A DNA stretch of 51,617 nt from Gammaproteobacteria bacterium (GTDB lineage: Bacteria; Pseudomonadota; Gammaproteobacteria; UWMA-0217). The stretch lies in the NCBI GenBank assembly GCA_026981985.1, contig JALSHZ010000106.1, positions 1-51,617 of the forward strand, given 5' to 3'. Shown piece by piece: positions 44,360-51,617 of the stretch (its first letter is position 1; the number at the start of each line of letters is the position of its first letter). The notes under the pieces are model-generated. The model saw only the letters and a program-made list of their open reading frames with translations. It was not told the DNA's origin and made no database searches. The position numbers and the translations under genes are program-made.

Positions 44360-45241
44360 ATGTACGAAGCTTTTTACAATTTCAAAGAAAAGCCATTTTC
44401 GCTGCTTCCAGACTCCGATTTTCTCTATCTTGGTGATCGGCACCAGGAGGCACTGTCATTGCTGGAGTATGGACTCATACAGGGTGCTTCGATTGTGCTG
44501 ATTACAGGTGAGATCGGCTGTGGCAAGACCACGCTGGTCAGACATCTGATCAAGAATCAGGATCTCGACATGATCGTCGGGAATATCACCAATACCCATC
44601 AGTCATTCGGCGAGCTGCTGAAGTGGGTCATGCTCGCGTTTGACCTCGAATTTCGTGACCGGGACAAGGTGGAGCTCTACCGCGACCTGATGGAGTTCCT
44701 GCGCGCCAAGTACCACCAGGGCAAGCGCGTGACACTCATTATCGATGAAGCGCAGAACTTGAGCATGGAAGGGCTGGAAGAGTTACGGATGCTCTCCAAT
44801 ATCAATGTCGACAAGGAGCAGATGCTGCAAATCATTCTTGTCGGGCAGCCGGAACTGCGTGAAGTCCTTAGAAAGGCTGAGTTACGTCAACTGGCGCAAA
44901 GAGTGGGTGTCGATTATTTTCTTGATGCCATGAATCCAAAAGAGGCGTTCGAGTATATTCGTCATCGTGTTGAAATCGCGGGTGGAAATCCTGAGCTGTT
45001 CGACCTCGAAGCGATTAGGGAGATCTATTTGCACAGTAACGGCGTACCTCGCCTTATCAATACGATCTGCGATACCGCACTGGTGTATGGATACGCGGAG
45101 CAGGCAAAAACGATCACCGGGAAACTGATTGAAGAGGTCATCCGCGACAAGAGTCAGGGACATATTCTTCCTCTGCACAATGACGCAGCCATGCCCGCGG
45201 CTGTCACTTCTGATTCGCCGGTGCATATCAGCATCGGCTGA
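44360..45241 (+). CDS. AAA ATPase of the EPS locus (ExeA/GspA-like, XrtA-associated)
   Basis: This 293-residue ATPase opens MYEAFYNFKEKPFSLLPDSDFLYLG, the standard start of ExeA-like ATPases in XrtA loci. Walker A is ITGEIGCGKTTLVRHL, Walker B VTLIIDEAQNLSMEGLEELR, and sensor region IILVGQPELREVLRK. A C-terminal winged region (HSNGVPRLINTICDTALVYGY) follows. The role in EPS export is unknown. It is the last gene of the operon; the next plus-strand gene is sbcC, not a polysaccharide gene. Confidence 0.88.
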   Translation: MYEAFYNFKEKPFSLLPDSDFLYLGDRHQEALSLLEYGLIQGASIVLITGEIGCGKTTLVRHLIKNQDLDMIVGNITNTHQSFGELLKWVMLAFDLEFRDRDKVELYRDLMEFLRAKYHQGKRVTLIIDEAQNLSMEGLEELRMLSNINVDKEQMLQIILVGQPELREVLRKAELRQLAQRVGVDYFLDAMNPKEAFEYIRHRVEIAGGNPELFDLEAIREIYLHSNGVPRLINTICDTALVYGYAEQAKTITGKLIEEVIRDKSQGHILPLHNDAAMPAAVTSDSPVHISIG

Positions 45242-45548
45242 GTGCTGTTTTCTGGCCTCGTGAGGTCGTGGGCCTTCCCGACGAATAGGGTAGGCGTGTA
45301 GCTGCTCAACCTGCCTGGTCTATGCTGCACGACCCGACTGATTGTCGGGTCGCTGGGTTTCCCTGGCACCATAACTTGCCCCCTGATTGGGTAACCACTG
45401 CTCATACATCCACCGATACCCTCCGACAGCGTCGTTTTCTCCCGCGCCTGAAGAGTAAGTTACACTGTCATCCTGTCAGATACACTGGCAAACTTCCCGA
45501 TTGTCTTCCGCACTATACTGATAGTACGAACAGGGGTGGCCGAGCCAG
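45242..45548. other. Intergenic region between the EPS operon and sbcC
   Basis: This 307-bp stretch has no supported gene. It contains the hairpin at 45330-45352 and a possible -10 TATACT (45514-45519) before sbcC. The CTG-N10-CAG motif at 45518-45533 is listed as a finding. No clear -35 is paired with the -10. Confidence 0.4.
45330..45352 (+). terminator. Hairpin downstream of the EPS operon, possible terminator
   Basis: CGACCCGAC (45330-45338) and GTCGGGTCG (45344-45352) form a perfect 9-bp GC-rich stem with a 5-nt loop. Only CTGGGTTT follows, so intrinsic termination would be weak. It is 89 bp after the last EPS gene. Confidence 0.45.
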
Positions 45549-48500
45549 ATGCGTATCCTCCAGCTTCGATTTCAGAACCTCAATTCCCTCGTTGGTGAGT
45601 GGCAGGTCGATTTCACCGATCCCGCCTATATCAATGAAGGCATTTTCGCCATCACCGGACCGACCGGGGCTGGCAAGTCCACCATTCTCGATGCGATCTG
45701 CCTCGCGTTGTATGGATGCACGCCGCGTTTGCCGACGATCAGTGGCAGCGCTAATGAACTGATGTCGCGGCAGACAGGGGAGTGTTTTGCCGAAGTCGAG
45801 TTCGAGACCGCGAAAGGGCAATTTCGCGCCCACTGGAGTCAGCGCCGGGCACGGGCGAAGCCGCAGGGCAAGCTCCAGCAGCCACAGCATGAAATTGCTG
45901 ATGTGCGTTCGGGCAACGTGCTTGAATCGAAACTGCGCCCAGTCGCCAGGCGCATTATCGATGTCACCGGCATGGACTTTGAACGCTTCACCCGCTCGAT
46001 GCTGTTGGCGCAAGGTGGTTTTGCTGCGTTTCTGCAGGCCAAGGCGGACGAGCGTGCGCCTATTCTCGAACAGATCACCGGCACCGGGATTTATAGTGAC
46101 ATCTCGATCCGCGTACACGAAAGGCGAGCAGCAGAAAAGGGCAAGCTCGAAGCGCTTCAGGCCGAGACAGCTGGAATGCGCCTGCTTGATGTTGAGGAGG
46201 AGGCGGCGCTGGCATCGGATTTCGAACAGAAGTCAGAACAGACAAAGCGGGTACTGGATGAAATCAGTGCGCTGAGAGACCGCATTGAATGGCTCGACAG
46301 CATCAATCGCCTGCAAATTGAGCTGCATGATAATCAGCGCCAGCTGGAACGTTGGCAACAAAGTGTCGAGCGTTTTTCCCCCGATCGCGAGCGTCTCGAA
46401 TGGGCCAAGCGCGCGCTCGAACTTGAAGCGGAGTTTTCACTGCTAGAGGGTCTCAGGCGAACCCAGAAAAAAGACCGCGAGCAGCACGAATTGGCTCTGG
46501 CCCAGTTGCCGAAACAGCGGTCGGTGGTGGACGAGTTGCTTCGAACCCAGCAGAAGGCAATCAGGCAGGTTGAAGAATGTCAAAAACGCCAAAGTGATCT
46601 GTTGCCAGTGCTGAACCAGGTTCGCGTGCTGGATGTTCAGATCACCGCATCGAAAACGGCATTGGCGCAGGCTGAAGCGGATTTGCTCGGCCACGACGAG
46701 AACCTTGCAGTAGTGCGCCTGGCCATTGAAAAGGATGCCGCTCAACTGGAACAGCAGCGCCTTGCGCTAAACACTGTCATTAGTCAGGTCAAAGACAACC
46801 AAGCAGATGCCGCACTGGTGGCAGAACTCGAAGGTCTTCGCAGCCGGACCGATGCATTGCAGCGGCTAGAGGTCAGGCGCCGTGAAAAAGAAGAGCGGTT
46901 GTCAGCGCAGCGCAGCGATATCGAAAAACTGGCAAAGTGCCAACGTCAGCAGAAAGCCGCTTTAGACAAACAGCAGACGGCGCTCAATGAACATGCCGCG
47001 CGCCTGCAGCAACGCCAGGAGGCCTTGAGCGGCCTGCTACGGAATCGACTGGCTGCTGAATGGCGCCAGGAACAATTGACCTTGATGGCTCGAGCGGCGC
47101 AATTGTCGCAGCTGGAGGCAGATGCCCGGCGTTTGTTGGAAATGACCTCGGAAACCGACGAATTATCTCGCCAGCGCAAGCGGATGCAGGCGACCCTGGC
47201 CGATGCTGTCAGTCAATATGACAGTCTCGGGCAGCAGCGGGAGTTGCTGGAGCAGCAGCTTGCATTGCTGGAAGACAAGATGCGGCTGATGCAACGCATC
47301 GAGAGTCTCGAAGAAGCTCGTCAGCAATTGCGTGAGGGTGAGCCCTGTCCCCTGTGTGGTGCGCTTGATCACCCCTGGGGCGAAGGTGAGCATGTTGTCG
47401 ATAATGCGGTAGCTGAACAGCTGAAGGATGCCAAGGCCAAGCTCACAGCAGTCAACAACGCGCTTCACGAGCTGGAGATTGACCGTGTCAGTACGGCAAA
47501 AGACCTGGAGCAGGTCGAGGCGAGTTTGGCGCTATTACGCCAGCAGCAGTCTGAAATGGAAGCAGGAATGCGCAAGGCTTGCGCGCAGTTGTCGCTCGAT
47601 GCAGAGGCCCCGGAGCTGGTGGAGGAAGCGGCCAGATTGCAGCAGGAAATCGGCGTAACCTTGGCGGAGGTGACAGCTGTCGTTGAATCCATCGAAGATA
47701 TCGACAACGAATTGACTGCCCTGCGTGAGGCGCACGAGCAGGCGCGTGAAACTGTCGCCAACCTGGAACGAGAGCAACAGCAAGCGGTGTATGACTTGTC
47801 AGCGGCGCAGCAGGCTGAGACAGGTATTCGTAAGGAAATCGACGAACTGAAACAAGAATACGATAACGCCATGGCAGTGCTGCGTCGTGAATTGGCGCAA
47901 TATGTGGAGTTGCCAGCAGCCATCATTGACTTGCCTGATATTCTTTTGCAACTCGAAAATCGCCGGCAGCAGTGGCTAAAAAGGCAAGACGAAAAGAATC
48001 ATCTCGAAGCTGCCATCGGTCGGCTTGAAATCAGTATCCAGCATCATCAAAGCCAGCAACAGCAACTGACCAAGGCGCGCAATGCGGCAAAGGCAGAAGT
48101 CGATGCACAGAAAAATGCCCTCGCTGATATAGAAGAAAAACGATTTTCCCTGTTCGGCAGCAAGATGCCAGATGAAGAAGAAAAGCGTCTGGCCGCTGCC
48201 CTCGACAATGCCGCAGCCACGCTGGAACAGGCCAGAGAAGAAGCAGATACAGTATCACACTCGCTGGCTGATCTGGAGCGGCGCATTGCCGACCTCGATG
48301 CCGCAATGACTGCTCGTGCTGATGAACTGCTGCACAAAGAAGCCGCCTTTGCCGATCGCCTCCACGCATCGGGCTTTGATGATGAAAAAGCATTTCTCTC
48401 GTCCCGCTTGTCAGAGCAGGAGCGCAAAATACTGGAAGAAAAAGCGCAGGAATTGTCCAGCAAGAAACTCGCCCTGGAAACGGCCAGGGAGGCCATCGAA

Positions 48501-49235
48501 AAGAAATTGCACAGCCTGCGTGAGCAATCGCTGACGACGGAATCTCGCGAGGCGATCGTTTCTAGGCTGGAGGAAAAACAGCGCCAGCATGCTGAACTGC
48601 AACAGGAAATCGGTGCCATTCGGGAAAAACTCGACCAGAACACCCGCCTCAAGGTCCGGCTTGAAAAGCAATTGCAGGCCATCGAAGCCCAGCGTCAGGA
48701 GTGCAGTCGCTGGGATTTGCTGCATGATCTGATTGGCTCGGCTGATGGCAAGAAATACCGCAACTTTGCTCAGGGTCTCACCTTCGAGCTGATGATCGCG
48801 CATGCCAACCGGCAGTTGCAGAAAATGACCGACCGCTACCTGCTCGTGCTTGATCGCGACAGCCCTCTGGAGCTCAATGTCATCGACAACTACCAGGCAG
48901 GCGAAATTCGTTCCACCAAAAACCTGTCCGGTGGCGAGAGTTTTATTGTCAGTCTTGCGCTCGCGCTAGGACTGTCGCGCATGGCCAGTCAGAACGTTCG
49001 CGTCGATTCCCTGTTTCTCGACGAGGGCTTTGGCACGCTGGATGACGATGCGCTCGAAACCGCCTTGGGTACGCTCTCGGGCCTGCATCAGGATGGCAAG
49101 CTGATCGGCGTCATCTCTCATGTTGCCGCGCTCAAGGAGCGCATTCCCACGCAAATCGAGGTTGTGCCGGGGCCGGGGGGGCGGAGTGTGATCAAAGGCC
49201 CGGGCTGTGCGGCCATGGAAGACAAAGCGAACTGA
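45549..49235 (+). CDS. sbcC: Exonuclease subunit SbcC (Rad50-like SMC ATPase)
   Basis: This 1228-residue protein has split ABC ATPase halves around a long coiled coil. Walker A is GPTGAGKST (37-45), the zinc hook is C600-P-L-C603 (EPCPLCGALDHPWGEG), the signature motif is LSGGESFIVSLALALGLS and Walker B is SLFLDEGFGTLDDDALE near the C-terminus. With SbcD it cleaves DNA hairpins and processes blocked ends. Its length is near that of pseudomonad SbcC. The usual upstream partner sbcD is absent; the preceding gene is an EPS ATPase. Confidence 0.95.
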   Translation: MRILQLRFQNLNSLVGEWQVDFTDPAYINEGIFAITGPTGAGKSTILDAICLALYGCTPRLPTISGSANELMSRQTGECFAEVEFETAKGQFRAHWSQRRARAKPQGKLQQPQHEIADVRSGNVLESKLRPVARRIIDVTGMDFERFTRSMLLAQGGFAAFLQAKADERAPILEQITGTGIYSDISIRVHERRAAEKGKLEALQAETAGMRLLDVEEEAALASDFEQKSEQTKRVLDEISALRDRIEWLDSINRLQIELHDNQRQLERWQQSVERFSPDRERLEWAKRALELEAEFSLLEGLRRTQKKDREQHELALAQLPKQRSVVDELLRTQQKAIRQVEECQKRQSDLLPVLNQVRVLDVQITASKTALAQAEADLLGHDENLAVVRLAIEKDAAQLEQQRLALNTVISQVKDNQADAALVAELEGLRSRTDALQRLEVRRREKEERLSAQRSDIEKLAKCQRQQKAALDKQQTALNEHAARLQQRQEALSGLLRNRLAAEWRQEQLTLMARAAQLSQLEADARRLLEMTSETDELSRQRKRMQATLADAVSQYDSLGQQRELLEQQLALLEDKMRLMQRIESLEEARQQLREGEPCPLCGALDHPWGEGEHVVDNAVAEQLKDAKAKLTAVNNALHELEIDRVSTAKDLEQVEASLALLRQQQSEMEAGMRKACAQLSLDAEAPELVEEAARLQQEIGVTLAEVTAVVESIEDIDNELTALREAHEQARETVANLEREQQQAVYDLSAAQQAETGIRKEIDELKQEYDNAMAVLRRELAQYVELPAAIIDLPDILLQLENRRQQWLKRQDEKNHLEAAIGRLEISIQHHQSQQQQLTKARNAAKAEVDAQKNALADIEEKRFSLFGSKMPDEEEKRLAAALDNAAATLEQAREEADTVSHSLADLERRIADLDAAMTARADELLHKEAAFADRLHASGFDDEKAFLSSRLSEQERKILEEKAQELSSKKLALETAREAIEKKLHSLREQSLTTESREAIVSRLEEKQRQHAELQQEIGAIREKLDQNTRLKVRLEKQLQAIEAQRQECSRWDLLHDLIGSADGKKYRNFAQGLTFELMIAHANRQLQKMTDRYLLVLDRDSPLELNVIDNYQAGEIRSTKNLSGGESFIVSLALALGLSRMASQNVRVDSLFLDEGFGTLDDDALETALGTLSGLHQDGKLIGVISHVAALKERIPTQIEVVPGPGGRSVIKGPGCAAMEDKAN

Positions 49236-49307
49236 CCGGGCTTTCTCGCTGCACGGCGTTGATCTGCTAAGATTCGCGCCTTCTAAAGGGCAACGATTCG
49301 ACACGAG

Positions 49308-51608
49308 ATGAACCTGGAAAACCAGATTGCAACAGAGCTTGGCGTCCAACCCGGACAGGTCAAAGCGGCGGTGGCGCTGCTGGATGAAGGCGCGACGGTG
49401 CCGTTCATCGCGCGTTACCGCAAGGAGGTGACGCAAGGACTCGATGACACGCAGCTGCGGGCGCTTGAGGAGCGGCTGGGCTACTTGCGTGAGTTGGCTG
49501 AGCGGCGCGGGGCCATACTCAAGTCGATCGAAGAGCAGGGCAAGCTCGACGATGATCTCAAGGCGAGAATCATGGCGGCCCCGACCAAGACGGCGCTCGA
49601 AGATCTCTATCTGCCGTACAAGAAAAAGCGTCGAACCAAGGCGCAGATCGCCCGCGAGGCTGGCCTGGAGCCGCTGGCGCTGGCGTTGCTCGACAACCCG
49701 ACGCTGCAACCCGAGGCCGAAGCGCAGCAATTCGTTGATGCCGACAAAGGCATTGCTGACGTCACCGCAGCACTCGACGGGGCGCGCCAGATTCTGATGG
49801 AGCGCTTCGCCGAAGATGCCGAGTTACTCTCGACTCTGCGCGAATTCTTCTGGAACAAGGCCGAACTCCGATCAACCGTCGTCACTGGCAAGGAGCAGGA
49901 AGGCCGCAAGTTTGCCGACTACTTCGACTATGCTGAACTGATCAGCAAGATTCCCTCTCATCGTGCCTTGGCCCTGTTTCGGGGGCGTAACGAAGGCATC
50001 CTCAACCTCATACTCGATGTGCCTGAGCCTGCCGGGCCGCATCCTTGCGAGGCGCGCATTGCCAGTCATTTTGGCGTTGTCGACCGGGGCAGGGTGGCCG
50101 ATGCCTGGCTGATGAAAGCGGTCGCCTGGACGTGGAAAGTCAAACTCCACAACAAGCTCGAAGTCGAACTCAACCTGCGCCTGCGCGAGATGGCCGAAGA
50201 AGCGGCCATCGATGTGTTTGGGCGCAATCTCGGCGATCTGCTGCTGGCAGCACCGGCCGGGCCGAAGACCTGTATGGGGCTCGACCCCGGCATTCGCACC
50301 GGCGTCAAGGTCGCGGTAATCGACGCCACGGGCAAGCTGCTCGACACTGCGACCATCTATCCGCACCAACCCCGGAACCAGTGGGATCAGTCCATCAATG
50401 AACTCGCCAAGCTCGCCGCGCGGCACGGTGTCGAACTGGTCAGCATCGGCAACGGCACGGCATCGCGCGAAACCGATCGGCTGGTGGCTGATTTGATGTC
50501 ACGTCATCCTGAATTGAAGCTGACGCGCGTGGTCGTATCGGAAGCGGGCGCGTCGGTCTATTCCGCGTCCGAACTCGCCGCCACCGAGTTTCCTGATCTC
50601 GATGTTTCCCTTCGTGGTGCGGTGTCGATTGCGCGCCGCCTGCAAGACCCGCTGGCCGAATTGGTCAAAATCGACCCCAAGGCCATTGGCGTCGGCCAGT
50701 ATCAGCACGACGTCAATCAGTCGGCACTGGGGCGAAAGCTCGATGCCGTGGTCGAAGATTGCGTCAACTCGGTGGGTGTCGATGTGAACACCGCGTCGGC
50801 TCCCTTGTTGATGCGCGTATCCGGTCTTTCGAAAACGCTCGCGGAAAATATCGTTGCCTATCGCGATGAACACGGTGCCTATCGAAATCGCCGTGTGTTG
50901 AAAAAAGTGCCGAGGCTGGGGCCAAAGGCCTTCGAGCAGGCGGCCGGATTTCTGCGCATCATGGCGGGGGACGATCCGGTAGACGCATCCGCAGTTCATC
51001 CTGAAGCCTATCCGGTCGTCAAGCGAATTGTCGAATTCAGTGGCAAGCCAATCGACGCCCTGATCGGCGACAGTGCGCTGTTGCGGTCGCTCGATCCGGC
51101 CCGCTTCACTGACGAAAAATTCGGCCTGCCGACGGTGCAAGATATCATCAGCGAGCTGGAAAAACCTGGCCGCGATCCGCGCCCCGAGTTCACTACCGCC
51201 ACGTTCCGCGAAGGCGTCGAGACGCTCGCCGACCTGACACCCGATATGGTGCTCGAAGGCGTCGTCACTAACGTCACCCATTTTGGTGCCTTCGTCGATA
51301 TTGGTGTGCATCAGGATGGTCTCGTGCATATCTCCTGTCTGGCCGACCGCTTTATCAAGGACCCGCACGACGTCGTCTCCGCCGGCCAGGTGGTCAAAGT
51401 GAAGGTGCTGGAGGTCGATGCCGAACGCCAGCGTATCGCGCTCACCATGCGTCTCTCTGACAACAGCCGCGACCGGCATGCCGACAAACCGGCAGCGAAT
51501 CAGCGCAAGGATCGCAATGCACGCGGCACGCAGCAGCGATCCAGAAAACAGCCGGAAACACAGCAGCAAAGCGCCATGGCGGCGGCCTTTGCCAAAGCCA
51601 GAAAGTAA
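49308..51608 (+). CDS. tex: Tex-family transcription accessory protein
   Basis: This 766-residue protein has the complete Tex layout: an N-terminal helical domain ([17 protein letters not shown]), a YqgF/RNase H-like domain ([20 protein letters not shown]), tandem helix-hairpin-helix motifs ([23 protein letters not shown], read in parts) and a C-terminal S1 RNA-binding domain ([20 protein letters not shown]). A basic, Gln-rich tail (KQPETQQQS) follows. It binds nucleic acid and affects transcription and translation-coupled quality control. The stop lies 9 bases before the window end. Confidence 0.96.
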   Translation: MNLENQIATELGVQPGQVKAAVALLDEGATVPFIARYRKEVTQGLDDTQLRALEERLGYLRELAERRGAILKSIEEQGKLDDDLKARIMAAPTKTALEDLYLPYKKKRRTKAQIAREAGLEPLALALLDNPTLQPEAEAQQFVDADKGIADVTAALDGARQILMERFAEDAELLSTLREFFWNKAELRSTVVTGKEQEGRKFADYFDYAELISKIPSHRALALFRGRNEGILNLILDVPEPAGPHPCEARIASHFGVVDRGRVADAWLMKAVAWTWKVKLHNKLEVELNLRLREMAEEAAIDVFGRNLGDLLLAAPAGPKTCMGLDPGIRTGVKVAVIDATGKLLDTATIYPHQPRNQWDQSINELAKLAARHGVELVSIGNGTASRETDRLVADLMSRHPELKLTRVVVSEAGASVYSASELAATEFPDLDVSLRGAVSIARRLQDPLAELVKIDPKAIGVGQYQHDVNQSALGRKLDAVVEDCVNSVGVDVNTASAPLLMRVSGLSKTLAENIVAYRDEHGAYRNRRVLKKVPRLGPKAFEQAAGFLRIMAGDDPVDASAVHPEAYPVVKRIVEFSGKPIDALIGDSALLRSLDPARFTDEKFGLPTVQDIISELEKPGRDPRPEFTTATFREGVETLADLTPDMVLEGVVTNVTHFGAFVDIGVHQDGLVHISCLADRFIKDPHDVVSAGQVVKVKVLEVDAERQRIALTMRLSDNSRDRHADKPAANQRKDRNARGTQQRSRKQPETQQQSAMAAAFAKARK

Positions 51609-51617
51609 CCAGACGAT

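Overview
The window reads as a chromosomal segment of a free-living gammaproteobacterium outside the Enterobacteriaceae. The best clues are the gene order leuC-leuD-leuB-asd-fimV-truA-trpF-trpB-trpA-accD-folC-dedD-cvpA-purF, which resembles the pseudomonad and purple-sulfur/marine gammaproteobacterial arrangement, the rnfABCDGE-nth operon, and an XrtA/PEP-CTERM-type exopolysaccharide module. I cannot name a genus. No rRNA, tRNA, CRISPR array, prophage or complete insertion sequence was seen.

Layout. 1-491 has no convincing gene. 492-3011 is a divergent phosphoenolpyruvate synthase-like protein that lacks several canonical active-site residues. 3054-6699 holds trhP (tRNA hydroxylation), a membrane-anchored diheme cytochrome c and a UMF1-type MFS transporter. 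6757-8921 (minus strand) is a copper-metallophore-type RiPP locus: an HvfA-like precursor with ten EGKCG motifs, an MNIO/DUF692 enzyme (HvfB-like) and a DUF2063 partner (HvfC-like), with an apparent ECF-type promoter in front and a hairpin between precursor and enzyme genes. 9143-15346 (minus) is a DUF1841 gene, nth and the six-gene Rnf electron-transport operon, tightly coupled by 1-11 nt overlaps.

15590-33374 is mostly housekeeping biosynthesis: a LysR regulator divergent from leuC, leucine genes with an entericidin-like lipoprotein gene between leuC and leuD, asd, the pilus/polarity protein FimV with a structured leader and strong terminator, truA, tryptophan genes, fatty-acid (accD), folate (folC), cell-division (dedD), cvpA and purine (purF) genes. 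33371-36178 has an L,D-transpeptidase, a MlaC-like lipid-binding protein, a MITE-like inverted-repeat element lying between mlaC and its terminator, and a glycerate kinase. 36569-39113 has a DksA paralogue lacking three of four zinc cysteines, a MoaB-type protein, rluB and a YciK-like SDR without the catalytic Tyr and Ser.

39656-45241 is a five-gene exopolysaccharide export/chain-length/kinase/ATPase operon without any glycosyltransferase or exosortase nearby. 45549-51608 carries sbcC (without sbcD) and tex.

The item closest to a novel system is the HvfABC-type metallophore locus, because of its recently expanded precursor, its candidate regulatory signals and its association with an MFS transporter rather than the usual DoxX-type partner. 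Several degenerate paralogues (PEP synthase, DksA, SDR) are also worth attention. All functional statements rest on reading translated sequence from memory of the families; no database search was run.
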